NCBI GenBank assembly: GCA_947561395.2
Contig: OX387183.1
Span: 27,950,853 to 28,014,852, forward strand
Direction: 5' to 3'
From: Buxus sempervirens
Lineage: Eukaryota; Streptophyta; Magnoliopsida; Buxales; Buxaceae
Length of the DNA: 64,000 nt
Shown here: positions 1-13,188 of the stretch, one piece after another
Layout: each line of letters opens with the position of its first letter
Position numbering within the stretch: the stretch's first letter is position 1
Position numbers and translations under genes: made by a program
The notes under the pieces: model-generated
Told to the model about the DNA's origin: nothing
The model's database searches: none
What the model saw: the letters and a program-made list of their open reading frames with translations, nothing else

Positions 1-315
1 ACTCAATTGCGTTGAACTCGTATCGGAGCCCTCTATTCAATGACATAGGGTTAAGCACTTGGCACGGGGTTCGAGGAAAAGTCAACTTTCGGCTCATCCT
101 CAAGTTTGACTGCCCGTAGAACCCTCATCCGGACTCCGATTCCAGCAAACTCAGTTGCGTTGGAACCATGTCGAGATTCTCTATCCATTGGGATAAAGCA
201 AGGTGGCCAAGTTTTATCTGATTAAAAGGTCAACTTTTCACCCCTTAGGGTTTGACTTTCTGCCCAGGGTTTGTATTTTTGGTTTTTCTGGGAGCGCAAA
301 AATGAGGTGCTTACA
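1..315 (-). repeat. Partial 3' LTR of copy A (U3 end)
   Basis: These 315 bases match 19756-20070 and 39514-39828 with no difference that I could see. The right edge ends in ...ttaca, which is TGTAA on the minus strand, the 5' end of the LTR. The rest of this LTR, about 3.6 kb, lies left of the window. Confidence 0.93.
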
Positions 316-328
316 GCTGCCCCTCTTT
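316..328 (-). other. Polypurine tract, copy A
   Basis: Read on the minus strand, AAAGAGGGGCAGC directly abuts the TG start of the 3' LTR. This is the expected primer site for plus-strand DNA synthesis of an LTR element and fixes the LTR edge at 315/316. Confidence 0.85.
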
Positions 329-2552
329 GCCGGAGTCACCTTGCGGATGAACGGCAAAGAGAAAAAGAATCTCGTTTTTGCGCCTGGCATTTCTGTCGAC
401 ATGGTCGACGAGCTTCGTCCTTTGAAGTTTTCATTTTGAGAGGGAAGCGGCCAATGATGTGGCGTCACTTCCTAGCTTCAGAGTTTCCTCACCCTTTGCT
501 TTTCGGGTTTTTGTAGGGCAACTCTTCAGCATTTAACTTAAGTTTGAAAGAGATTAGATTGGACTTGAGCTCGCCAACCTGCTTCGACGTCGATGCCAGA
601 TACTTGACAATATTCTTTTCTTCTTGTTTGTTCCATTAAAGCTTTTAAGTGACTCCAAACTTTTGATCCATTTTGTGTCTTTTACTTGAAGCTTGCTTAC
701 ATTTTTTTTTTTTTTTTTTTTGGGATTTGGTGGCCAAAGGTTGGGTTAAGATGTGGACCGAATGGAGAAAGGAGGAAGGAAGAGTGGAGGAGGAGCTGCT
801 GTTGGTGAGGAGGTGCTTCCAGCGCTGTCCAATGCCTCAAGGGAGTCCACGCACCTGCTCTACTCTATTTACAAAAGTGTGAAATCAAAATTACAAAAGG
901 GGCCATCTTGCCCGATGATATCTTTATTTATGCTCATTCTTCTTCATGTCTTGTCATTCCTTCTTTGGCAGTGCTTTCTGGTTGGCTTTCCCTTTGGTTG
1001 AGGCTCCCTAGCTTGGAGTGACTGTTGCTGGGGATTGGGAAGGAATCTTTTTTTTCTTATCGCCTCTTCTTTCGGGTCGAGTCTTGTTAGTGACAAGCGT
1101 GGGAGTTCCCCGGGGAAGGATGCTCCGCTGGGGGTAAGTGGGGATTCCTCACGCTGTCATTTTCCTTCATAAGGCCTTCTCCCTCTGCTTGGGTGCGAAT
1201 TCTTCATGTTCGTTCAAGCTCTTGTTGAGTGCGAGAGGCTCCATCAAGGATTGAAATGAGCTTGTTTTGTCCTCTTTCCGCTCTTCTTCGCAAAGCCGGC
1301 CTCTTCAGACTGGGCAAGGCTTGAGAAGTTTACATCATCAGGCATCACCGGGGATGTAAGGGTGTCATCCCTTGCTTGCTGAAGGCCTTCCACTGGGGAT
1401 TTTGGAGGTTATTATTCTCCGTTTACTGAAAGAACTCCGCTGGGGATTTTGGAGAAAATGTCCGTCATTCCCCTTCCGTTGTACCTGTAAAGGTAGGACA
1501 AGCAACATGTTAGTTGTGAAATAGCTAGAGAATGCAAAACACTTCTCTTATTCTCTTTTTGCTCCAAGCCTTTTGCCCATTGCAGCTGGAACTGGCCTTT
1601 GTCAAGGTTCAGAGATTATCAACTCAGGTTAGTAGCCCAACGTGGAGCTCAAAACAGTTAAGCAGAACAATTATAGAGAAAACAGGTGTGTCAGTGTGTG
1701 CCTGTGTTTGCAATATCGAAGAAATTTCCCAAGGTCAGAAGGGACTTGGAGTGCTTGGTATTTTCAGAAGCATTGTCATCACAGGCCACTGTGGAGTCTT
1801 TGACTCGGGCGCACCCTGCCGGTTCGGACCCCTCAGATCTTGTGCAATTTCCTCAGTTTACTGTCTGCCACTGTCACTGCTCTTGTCTGTATCTCGCTCT
1901 GCTTAATCCAGATGCGACCAGTTCTTCTCTCTTCTTCTCTCTCTTTTTTTTTTCTTTTTTTTTTTTTTTTTGTTTTTGTTTTTTGATTGACTAACCACAC
2001 AACGCCCTTTTTTCGGGTTTTCGCCGTGTCCAGCCTTTTTAGGAAACTCTGAATTCCGTCATTGCTGATGAATGCAGACCTAACTGTTTGCCTTGATCAT
2101 TCCTTTGAAGATCCGAGAGGTCTTAGAGATAGGACGAAACGTAGGCCGGGTCTCGGTTATGAAAGAAGGGATAGATGGCTCAAAAAGCTTAATTGTTTGG
2201 GTTTGCAAAGTGTGCTACTTTTATTATTGGTGGGACTTACATCCTGTCTTATTTGTATCTCTATATTTTTGGCGGGGCAAATATTTCCCCATTTTCTGTG
2301 TTTCTTTCTCTTTTCTTTCTTTTTCCATTGCATTTTCTCTTCTTTTTGAGGTTTTTTCTAGGCAAGACTGCCCTGTTTCTTTTTGCTTTGCCAGGAATGC
2401 CCCATTTGATGTGTAGAACACTTGCAATGGGTTGAAAGAATTTTAAGGCTCAAAATTGTTTAACTAGGGGAGATTTTTAAGGTATTTGGAAGGATTTACA
2501 GTCTAAAGGAGAGTCAAGGATGGCCTCTCTTCATTTCCCAATCAGAATGATC
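329..2552 (-). other. Long 3' untranslated segment of Ogre copy A
   Basis: About 2.2 kb lies between the end of the integrase region and the PPT with no coding signal on the minus strand. It holds two homopolymer tracts (T-rich on plus, at about 700-722 and 1930-1982) whose lengths differ between copies A and B. It also repeats a short motif, gctggggattttgg, around 1390-1460. Such long, variable 3' regions are usual in Tat elements. Confidence 0.7.
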
Positions 2553-5500
2553 TTAGGCATAGTACAGTTTGACTGCGTCTGCATTTATCGGCTCAGGAAA
2601 AATTGCCCCGTCCATTTCTTGTAGGATGATTGCTCCTCGGGACAGAACCTTGTGGACTACGAATGGCCCTTCGTAGTTTGGCTTGAATTTCCCTCTGTTG
2701 TCCTCTTGATGAGGAAAAATTCTCTTTAGTACCAGATCTCCCACTTTGAACTGTCGTGGCTTCACTTTCTTGTTGTAGGCTCGCGCCACTCTCTGTTGAT
2801 AGAGTTGGCCATGGCACAAAGCCTTGATCCTCTTTTCATCCAATAATTGCAACTGGTCAAATCTGGATTCTTCCCATTCGACGTCACTGATTTCAGCTTC
2901 CTTCAGAATTCTGAGTGATGGATTCTGTGCTTCCACGGGGAGGACTGCTTCCATTCCGTATACCGGGGAGAACGGGGTTGCCCCGGTCGATGTCCTAATC
3001 GATGTCCGATAGGCGTGCAGTGCATATGGCAGCTTCTCATGCCAGTCTCTGTAGGTAACCACCATTTTCTCGAGTATCCTCTTCAGATTCTTGTTGGCAG
3101 CCTCTACTGCCCCATTCATCTTGGGCCGGTATGCCGTGGAGTTTAGATGTCTGATCTTCAGATCTTCACACATCTTTTCCATGTCCTTATTATTCAGATT
3201 CTTGGCATTATCAGTGATGATTGCTTCTGGAACTCCGTAGCGACAGACTATGTTGTTTTTGATAAACTTGAGCACATGAGACTTCTTGACATTCACGAAG
3301 GACATGGCCTCTACCCACTTGGTAAAGTAGTCAATTGCCACTAAGATGAACCGATGCCCGTTTGAAGCCGTTGGATGAACTTGGCCTATCATGTCAATTC
3401 CCCAGATGGCAAACGGCCAAGGTGATGTCATGGAGTACAGTGTGTTTGGCGGCGTGTGCATATTGTCGGCATAAATCTGGCACAGCTGACATTTTCTGAC
3501 ATGAGCGTAGCAGTCTGCCTCCATGGTCATCCAGTAATAGGCCATCCTTAGAATCTTCCTTGCTAGCATATGCCCATTCATGTGTGCGCCGCACAACCCT
3601 CCATGGACTTCCTCAATCAATTTTTACGCCTCGGCTTCCCCGACACATAGCAGTAGGGAATCGTTGTATGATTTCTTGTACAGCCTACCTCCACTGTAGA
3701 AGTATTGCCCTGCCAACCTCTGTATAGTTCGCTTCTCTGCAGCTGAGGCACCTTCTGGCAAAATTCTGTTCCTTATGTACCTTTCGATGTCCGCGTACCA
3801 AGGCTCTTCTTTGGGTGTGCTTTTCTCGATACTGAAGCAGTAAACCGGGTAGCGTCGAATTTCTATCTCCAATGGTTGCACCCAAGCATCATTCGTGATG
3901 GTGGCCATTGATGCCAGTGTGGCTAGTGCATCTGCAAATCGGTTCCCATCTCGTGGCATGTAGTCGAATGTTACGCTTTCAAATTCCTCTTCTAATTCCT
4001 TGACCAGTTCTTGGTAGGGCACCAACTTTACGTCTCTGGTCTTCCAGTCTCCCATCACTTGATAGATGATAAGACTTGAATCACCAAATACTTTTAGCTC
4101 TTGTATATGCATCTCGATTGCCACTCGCAAGCCTAACACACATGCTTCATATTCGGCCATGTTGCTAGTGCAATCAAACAGAAGTTTTGCTGCTATCGGG
4201 TGATGGACACCGTCTGGGGAGATTAGCACTGCTCCGATCCCTTTTCCATTTACATTGACTGCCCCATCAAAGAACATCTGCCACTTGGTTTCTTCTGTAT
4301 CATCTGCAGATTCTGTACACATCACATCTTCGTCTGGGAAGTGAGTCAGAAGCGGTTGGTAGTCAGGTAGTGGATGTTCTGCCAAGTGATCCGCCACAGC
4401 TTGCCCTTTTATTGCCTTCCTAGTTGTGTAGACAATGTCATACTCAGATAAAAGGACTTGCCATCTGGCAACCCTACCAGTGGAGATCGGCTTCTCAAAG
4501 ATGTACTTCAATGGATCCAGATTGGAGATTAGTAGGACTGTGTGACTAAGCAGATAGTGTCGGAGCTTCTGAGCTGCCCAGACTAGGGCACAACACGTCT
4601 TTTCAAGCACTGTGTATCTGACTTCGATGTTGGTAAATTTCTTGCTTAGGTAGTAGATTGCTTGTTCTTTCCGTCCTTTCTCATCGTGTTGTCCTAACAC
4701 ACATCCTACTGCCGTCTCTGAGACTGTCAGATACATGATCAAGGGTCGCCCTGGGACAGGCGGGACCAATGTCGGCGGACTCATCAGGTAGGCCTTGATC
4801 TTATCAAACGCTACTTGACAGTCGTCATTCCAAACCACAGGGTTGTTCTTTTTTAGCAGCTTGAATATAGGCTCACACACAGGAGTCATCTGTGCAATGA
4901 ACCTGCTGATATACTGCAATCTGCCCAGGAACCCTCTCACTTCCTTTTCTGTAGATGGGGGAGGCATCTCCAGAATTGCCTTTGCTTTGACGGGGTCGAC
5001 CTCAATGCCACGCTTGCCTACTATGAAGCCGAGCAACTTTCCTGAAGTGACTCCAAATACACATTTGTTTGGGTTGAGCCGGAGCTTGTGCTCTCTGAGT
5101 CTGTCGAACATCTTTCCAAGGTTCACCAAGTGGTCTTCTTCTTCCTTAGACTTTGCTATCATGTCATCCACATACACTTCCATTTCCTTGTGTATCATGT
5201 CGTGAAATAACAGAGTCATTGCACGCTGATATGTAGCACCCGCATTTTTCAGTCCGAATGGCATTACGCGGTAACAGTAAGTGCCCCAGTGCGTGATAAA
5301 GGATGTTTTCTCCATATCCTCAGGTGCCATTCTTATCTGGTTGTAACCAGAGAAACCGTCCATAAAAGAGAACATCGAATGCGTTGCTGTATTGTCCACC
5401 AGTACATCAATGTGCGGCAATGGGAAGTCGTCCTTCGGACTTGCTCTATTCAGATCTCTATAGTCGACACACATCCTGACCTTCCCGTCTTTCTTGGGAA

Positions 5501-8500
5501 CTGGCACGATGTTGGCCAACCATTCCGGGTAATGAGTTACTTGCAAGAATCCGGCATCCAACTGCTTGGTGACCTCTTCCTTGATCTTCAGGGCCCACTC
5601 CGGCTTCGTGCGCCTTAGCTTCTGTTTCACAGGTACGGCCTCAGACTTTGTTGGTAACTGATGCACAACCAAGTCCATGTCTAACCCGGGCATATCCTCG
5701 TATGACCATGCAAACACGTCAGAATAAGATTTAAGAAAATCAAACATCTGTTTTCTCAATAATGGTGACAGCTTTTTACCAATTTGGAGAATCCTTGGTT
5801 GTGCTATTTCACCTATGTCAATTGACTCTGTTTCCTCAATGTTGGCCTGGAGACCCTTCTCGTGCCTTTCCAATGCGAGTTGGATTTCGAGCGGGGTCTC
5901 CCATGATTCATCGTCGTCCTCATGCTCGAAAGGCTCACAGGGGACGATGTTTGAATCTTCTTGCTGCGATGGGCGAGTGCCCCAATCTGACGTGTCGAGT
6001 TCTTGCTCGTTTTCAGGATTGGGCACTGGCTCATGCATTTCATTTATTATTGCCATCTGGACTGGCTTTTCCATTTCCTCTTGTTCTTTTTGTTCAAGTA
6101 TGGCAATCTTATTACCAATCCCGTGCCCCAGATCTTCCAGGTGTGCGTCGGGATTGACACTAAGATTGCGATGCTCAAGTTGCTTATTTTTGTTATTTTC
6201 TTTTTCAAACAGATGCAAGTAGTAGGAAGCATTGAGATATTCATTAAAAATTTCAGCAGTAGCTACAACAGAAATCTCAGAGGTGACAGAAACCCCCTTT
6301 GGGATAGCAGCTTTGCTGATTGCAAAAGGCGTGGCGCTCCAGTTCTTCAGTGATGCCTCGGCTTCCTTGTTGATAGCGATCGTCTTCTCTGGCTCTCCTA
6401 CCACCACCATGTTGGCGCTCTCGTCAGAAGAAATGTAGATAGGATCCTGTGCTGCGCCTCCTACCGGCTTGTTCTGGCTTCTCTCTGATCGGGGGCCAGA
6501 CTCTGACGATACCCTTACCCATGATCCACTGAGGGCGATTGCTATTGGTATCTCATCCTCGGGTGGCGCATATGCAATGGTGACTTCGTTGGCTGGGTCA
6601 ACTCTAGGGGGTGCAAACATTATGGGTATTCCAGTTGGTATCCCAGGCACCGTAGAAGAGTAAGCTGGTGGTGCCCATTTGCCGTAAGCTGCATGGTACA
6701 CCTCTTCCGGTACTGGCCCTAGCACTTGGGGCATGCTACGGAACATGCGGTTCAAGCCATCGCGAGTTCCAGGGTGTGGGACATAGGGGCGTGGAGGAGG
6801 CGACCTTGGCCTGCGGGTTGGCGCTCCTGAGCTGTCTCGCCCTTCCATCATGCAGACATACATGATCGGACCTTCTTCTTTGGATTCCTCAATGGGAGCA
6901 GGTGACGGCGCTTCCATCACAATTGCAGAGTTGATCGGGACCCCATCAGGGATGAATTGCTCATCTGGTGGGGCGAAGGCCATGGTAACTTCGTCAACTG
7001 AGTCCAAGGCGACCAGTGCTGGCAGGCCATCTGGCGACCCCTCAGGAGCCAATAGGTCTACCTCTACTGCATCTCCAATCGTTTCCATAGATGGTGGCTC
7101 TTCCCAGAGCATCTGAGCCAGTCCCTGCAAGTAGTCTTCTTCCATGGCAGGGGTATCCAGAAACTCATCTCCCCACCCTTGGGGGACTATGTTCTCGATA
7201 GCCTGGGCCGCTTCACGCTCCATGTTAGAGAAGCGGTGGTACAAGTTCTCGTGCACGCATATGGGCCAGTGGGGGTCTCTCCCTTCAATTCTGGCTCTTT
7301 TCCTCTCAGCACGGTTCCCAAGGAGTCGGGAGTAGTCTTCTGGCTGCGGCTTGAACCCCAGTCCAAACCCAGCAGTCTGCTCATAAGGTTTGATGGCTAC
7401 CCTGATGCCTTGCTTGTACTTGCCCAGTCCATCACCGGCTCTGAGACCCCAGTCCGCGCAGTCAGCGGCACTAAACATGTTCTTTCTTTGCCTCTTCGAG
7501 AGTCGTCGCCCCCTTTTAGACTCAGGGATATTATTCACCTGCACCATCTCCACAGCTTGGAAATTGAGGGTGGTGGGCAACTCATAGTCCACATAGGGTA
7601 CCCCAACCCTTTCGAACTCTCGATGATCCTCAGCGTGTACTGTTATAAGTTCGTTGCCTGATACGAACCGGACCATCCTGTGCAGTGTGGAAGATACTGC
7701 TCCTGCCTGATGCAGCCAAGGCCTCCCGATCAGCAGATTAAATGAGGCGTTGATATCCATGAGTTCAAACTCCATGGTAAAGGGCCTATCTGCTATTATG
7801 ATCACCAAAGTGACCTCTCCCAGTGAGTCTCTTCTGGCATTGTCGAAGCCCCTGACATTGTGAGCGCTTGGCTTGATCATCGAAGGATTCAATTGCAGGC
7901 TATGGAAGGTCCTCATTGGACATATATTCAGTGCCGATCCATTGTCGATCATGGCCCGCTTTACAACGACATCTACACATTTCACCGTTATATAGAGTGG
8001 CTCAGTATGGTCGCAACCCTCAGGCGGCAGATCTGCTGCAGAGAAGGAGATGGCCTGGGGTGCCATGATCACTGACACCACTTCCCCTAGCTGCTCAGGA
8101 TCAATGCTTGCTGGTACGTGTGCGTCCCCCAGGACCTTCATTAACACTGCCCTGTGCTTTTCTGAATCAATCAGAAGTCGCATTATGGAGATTTGGGCGG
8201 GCACCTTGTTCAACTGCTGGAGGAGGTCGTACTCTGGAGTGAACACACTATGGTGCAAATCTGTGACTTCTTCTTCTGTGGCCCTTCCCTTTCTTTTGAG
8301 GGTCGGTGGCAATTCTGTGACCATGTCCTTCCCTTTTTCTTTCCTTTTTGCTTCTGCTTCTGCTCCCTCCTCTGGTGCGGGTGGGGGGTCGGTGTTTATG
8401 TATCGACCGGATCGGGTGATCCGATCGATTTCTGCTTCAATGGTGGTGGTGGTGGCTTGATGGTAGAAAGATGGGGTGGGGTAAGGTGGGGATACCATGT

Positions 8501-10949
8501 TGTACGAGGGTGGTTCCAGGTTGAGTTGTGAAAGGTTAAGGGTGGGTGGTTCAAATGAAAGGAAGAAGGGGTCTTGTGGAGGCGAGTCCATGATGTCGTG
8601 GATGTTGAGGGTTAAAGGGCTAGGGAGAGGGGTGGGGTAGAAAAACTCTTGGTCTGTGGGTGGGTGGAAATGCACCAGAGGAAGGCCTGTAGGGGAGTCA
8701 CCGCCATCTCCTTCGATGACGTTCACTGTCTCACTCTTTTCTGCTGACGTGTCATCGGAGTCTGCGTCAGCAGACTCGTCCGAGCTCTCGTACGGATTCG
8801 GCAAGTTCTCGAGTTCGGGAGTGGATGGTGGTTCCTCTTCTGCTGCGGCATGAGGGGGAGCGAACCACTCAAGCATGTTGTATGGGAGGGGGGCAGGATT
8901 AGACTCAAGTGATGACGAGTCGGTAGAGTATGCCAGATATGGGTGTGGCCCCGATGTCGCGGACATGCCCTCTGGCGGCCATCCGGTGGATAACTGGGGT
9001 GGCACCCTTGAACTACCTACTGAAGCGTCCGAGATCTGCGGCCTATCCCTGATCTGGAGCCCACTGGAGCTGCCCACTCCTTCCCTGCGTGGGGGGGATG
9101 GGGAATCACTGATCCATCCACATTGTATCGGGTTCCAAGGTCCCGTGACTTCCTCACTGCTCTGAGGTTCATCCTCAATCGTGCAGACATGGACGTCTGT
9201 CTTCTCATTAATTGCCCTTGCTGCCGAGGGGGTTCCTATTTGCGGCTGTACCCTCACTGTCTGCCCTGGCCGTCCGATAAGTATGGAAGGGTTAAGCTGC
9301 CCGGTGCCTTGATCACTGCTCACTTGATTTGCCGTCCTACTAGTGGAGGCCTTTGAGTGATCTGGGAGAGGATTGGTAGTTACTCCGGCTGCTGGAGTCT
9401 GGGCAGGTGGCGCTGGAGGGTCGACCGTGATGCGCTTACTATCAATCAGGTCTTGGATATCGTGCCTCAAATCCCAGCACCGATTGGTGTGGTGCCCTGG
9501 AGCACCAGAGTGGTACTCGCACCGCTCTGCAGCGTTATAGCTTCTGGCGTTGACCAAACGAGGGTTCGGGGGTTTGACTTGCACGTACCCCTTCTTTAGC
9601 AAAGTAGGCAGCAACTCTGCCGGCGCATACGGGAGTGGAGTGAAAACCCGCTTCATTCTGGCCTCCATCTCTTCCCTTGTTCTTCTTACCCCTTGGTAAG
9701 CAGCTTGTCCGGTTCCTTGGGGTGCCACTGCCTCCGGTCCTTGGGAGAAATGGTGGGGTTGTGTGGGGTATACATAATTCACTGCCTGTTGTTCTGACCT
9801 CCTAGGCTCTTGCCCTTGGTTTCTGCTGGCTTGCCCTGACACTGGCCTCCTTGGTGCGGCACTCTGCCCACTGCCATCTATCTTTCCGGCCCTTACTGCG
9901 TCTTCAATCCGATCTGCAGTCAAGATCAGGTCATTGAAGTTCGATGTACTCTGCCCCAGCAGCAGAGTGAAGAAAGGTTGGCCCAATGACGCAATAAACA
10001 ATGACGTCATCTCTTGTTCTAGCAACGGCGGCTGTACTAATGCTGCCAATTCCTTCCAGCGCTTGGCGTATTCTCTTACTGACTCTTGGCTCTTCTTTGC
10101 CAGCCTCTGCAATTCTGCCCTCGTCTGCACTATCTGACTGTTCAGGCGGTACTGCTGGATGAAGACTGCTGCCAGGTCATTCCATGTCTTGATCTTAGCC
10201 TTGTCTAGACTCAGGAACCAAGAGTAAGCGGCCCCGGCTAGTGACTTCTGGAAGAACTGCACCATAATCCGCTCTTCCTTGGCATACTGGCACATGTCAC
10301 CAGAATAGGACCTCAGATGGTTCAGGGGGCACCCGGTGCCGTCGAACTGGTCCAACTCAGGGCATTTGAACTTAGCCGGGAGTTGGATATCTGAAAAGAA
10401 ACAGAGGCTTTCCAGAGTAGCCTCGCTCTGCACTGTGCTAGGTTGGAGTTGTTTGAGCTGCTCCTTCAGGGCAGCCATTTCCGTTCTATTCTCCTCCCTT
10501 ACCGCTGTCAGCTTCTCCTCAAACTGCATTTCCTGGGTTCTGTACCAGTCCTCATCACCCTGTCCCAGATGGATAGGCAGAAACTGATCTGGTTGGGGAA
10601 CATGGAATGGCACCGCCGGTGGTGGTGGTGGTGCTAGGGGAGGGGGGTTCGCTGGACGCGGCGGTGGCGCCACTTCTGCCTGTGGTGGGAATGGGGGCTG
10701 CGGCTGCTGGGCAACTGGTGCTGCCGGTGGGGCCTGCCTCAATTCCCTCAGTTCTGTCATCAGTTCCTGGATGATGGAACCCATACTGTCCATCCTTTGC
10801 TGCATCTTATTGACCACTTGGGCATGACTGGACTCTGCCGGGTGTTGCCCTGGTGGCGTCTGCTCTCCTTGCTGTTCCATATCGAGTCTTCTCCTCGATC
10901 TTAACAGGTACGGACTTCTGAAAGCAATTTTTGGTACCTGAGGGGACAA
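2553..10949 (-). CDS. Ogre gag-pol region, copy A
   Basis: This encodes the structural and enzymatic polyprotein of the element. In translation order it has a short coiled coil and a Pro-rich stretch, then the Gag capsid core (about 9902-10397) and a zinc-knuckle-like CEYHSGAPGHHTNRC. A long Pro/Ser/acidic linker follows. Next come an aspartic protease with an IDNGSALN active site (about 7697-7997), a G-patch (about 7352-7484, GDGLGKYKQG) and a second long acidic spacer. The polymerase part has reverse transcriptase with YVDDM (about 5117-5657), the usual Ty3 RNase H (about 4397-4757) and a second RNase H with FFDGA (about 3917-4280). It ends with integrase, comprising an HHCC finger and a DDE core (about 2560-3620). 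The doubled RNase H is diagnostic for the Tat lineage. Ogre elements are known to splice between protease and RT. The region has about one interruption. Confidence 0.9.
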
Positions 10950-11059
10950 TTCGCAGGCATTAGTGCAATATTACACAAATTGATTACACAATTTTATCTG
11001 ATTGAATTTATTCATTTATTTATTTACTTTTTGTTTTATGATATGATTTGACTAACTGG

Positions 11060-11555
11060 TCTATTTTAGCTTCCCTAAGGCAACAAGGGAAGAGAACCTG
11101 GTTTCGAATCAAATGATCTATTTTAGTTACCCGTAGGTAACAAGGAAAGAGAACCTTAAGGAATTTAGAAGACTGATCTATTTTGGCTATCCTAAGACGA
11201 CCGGGGAAGAGAACCCTAATGATCGAATCTATTTTAGCTACCCGCAGGTAACTGGGAGAGAGAACCCTACTTTTTTTTGGAAGCTGATCTATTTCAACCG
11301 CTCAGAAGCGACTGGGAAAGAGAACCCTATTTTTTTGGAAGCTGATCTATTTCAACCGCTCAGAAGCGACTGGGAAAGAGAACCCTATTTTTTTCGAAAG
11401 CTGATCTATTTTAGCCGCTCGGAAGCGACTGGGAAAGAGAACCCTATTTTCTGAAAGCTGATCTATTTTAGTCACTTGGAAGTGACTGGGAAAGAGAACC
11501 CGGTCGAACTAATCTATTTTAGCTGTTTAGGCAAGGAAAGAGAACCTTCAATTTA
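11060..11555. repeat. ~57-bp tandem repeat array, copy A
   Basis: About nine degenerate units share the frame ctgatctattttag ... gggaaagagaaccctat. Between those fixed parts each unit has a variable block that often forms an inverted repeat, for example agtcacttggaagtgact and gttacccgtaggtaac. The array lies between gag and ORF1 in untranslated DNA. Confidence 0.85.
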
Positions 11556-11692
11556 AGGGGTTTTGCTTGAGCTCAGAATCACAGGGTTGGACCAAACAAG
11601 GTCCCAGAAAGGGGACTGAAGAACAGCACTCAGGGTTGCCTTAACCAAATCCTGACTCACTCGTCGGGGGTCTCGGCGATACAAAGATTCAG

Positions 11693-12842
11693 CTAGTAGT
11701 ACCCGGACGCTCCGCAGCCAATATCCGATTCACTCACCGGCGGCTTTGGTGTCACTAAAAGGGGTAGGCTATGCCAGGACGCTCCTCCACCAATATCCGA
11801 CTCATCCGTCGACGGCTTCGGTGCCCTAAGAATTCGGCTAGTAGTACCCGGACGCTCCGCAGCCAATATCCGATTCAATCACCGGCGGCTTTGGTGTCAC
11901 TGAAAGGGGTAGGCTATGCCAGGACGCTCCTTCACCAATATCCGACTCATCCGTCGGCGGCTTCGGTGCCCTAAGAATTCGGCTAGTAGTACCCGGACGC
12001 TCCGCAGCCAATATCCGATTCACTCACCGGCGGCTTTGGTGTCACTGAAAGGGGTAGGCAATGCCAGGACGCTCCTCCACCAATATCCGACTCATCCGTC
12101 GGCGGCTTCGGTGCCCTAAGAATTCGGCTAGTAGTACCCGGACGCTCCGCAGCCAATATCCGATTCAATCACCGGCGGCTTTGGTGTCACTGAAAGGGGT
12201 AGGCTATGTCAGGACGCTCCTTCACCAATATCCGACTCATCCGTCGGCGGCTTCGGTGCCCTAAGAATTCGGCTAGTAGTACCCGGACGCTCCGCAGCCA
12301 ATATCCGATTCACTCACCGGCGGCTTTGGTGTCACTGAAAGGGGTAGGCAATGCCAGGACGCTCCTCCACCAATATCCGACTCATCCGTCGGCGGCTTCG
12401 GTGCCCTAAGAATTCGGCTAGTAGTACCCGGACGCTCCGCAGCCAATATCCGATTCAATCACCGGCGGCTTTGGTGTCACTGAAAGGGGTAGGCTATGTC
12501 AGGACGCTCCTTCACCAATATCCGACTCATCCGTCGGCGGCTTCGGTGCCCTAAGAATTCGGCTAGTAGTACCCGGACGCTCCGCAGCCAATATCCGATT
12601 CACTCACCGGCGGCTTTGGTGTCACTGAAAGGGGTAGGCTATGCCAGGACGCTCCTCCACCAATATCCGACTCATCCGTCGGCGGCTTCGGTGCCCTAAG
12701 AATTCGGCTAGTAGTACCCGGACGCTTCGCAGCCAATATCCGATTCAATCACCGGCGGCTTTGGTGTCACTGAAAGGGGTGGGCTATGCCAGGACGCTCC
12801 TCCACCAATATCCGACTCATCCGTCGGCGGCTTCGGTGCCCT
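11693..12842. repeat. 145-bp tandem repeat array with higher-order structure, copy A
   Basis: Eight near-identical 145-bp units run head to tail. Each unit is two diverged halves of 72 and 73 bp, both containing ggacgctcc ... ccaatatccga ... ggcggct. Odd and even units also differ consistently (cactcacc with tccacc against caatcacc with ttcacc), giving a 290-bp higher-order period for most of the array. Short open frames repeated every 145 bp on both strands are by-products of the array. Confidence 0.95.
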
Positions 12843-13188
12843 ACAGGTTTGACCGTATGATCTTGAAAAGATGCAGACGGGTGTGATCTGAGCTCAAAGT
12901 CTCGGGTGTTTTTTAAACACTTGCCGGGTTTGGCGATCTCAATGAGAGAGATGCAATCAAAGGAAATTAGGTGGTCGCAGCGAATAAGCACATTGCAATT
13001 ATCTGGAGAGAGGTGGTCTGTCGGAGACCGATTTGCCCTATTGGAGGGAATTAATTATTTTATCTCTTGTTCTTATTAAGTTTGCACAATATGTAGCAAA
13101 GTAGAAATAAATTCATGCTTTAATCAAAAGGCGCCGTCACGGCACAAAGTACATCATCATTCATGGCAAAATACAACAAAGCCAAAGT
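12843..13188. other. Spacer between repeat array and ORF1, copy A
   Basis: This is about 350 bp of untranslated internal region. I see no gene, clear repeat or structure here. It is conserved in copy B at 32601-32946. Confidence 0.6.

Noticed and set aside
203-516. Short plus-strand frames at the LTR/PPT boundary
   Set aside because: They cross the LTR edge and recur at each LTR-internal junction. They are chance frames.
5762-6353. Several plus-strand open frames of 110-135 codons opposite pol
   Set aside because: They are antisense shadows of the gag-pol frame, recur identically in copy B and show no protein-like pattern.
11693-12842. Regular array that could be taken for a CRISPR or for repeated small genes (MPGRSSTNIRLIRRRL-type frames)
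   Set aside because: There are no unique spacers between repeats. The 145-bp units are contiguous and the recurring frames simply follow the array on both strands in a plant retroelement.
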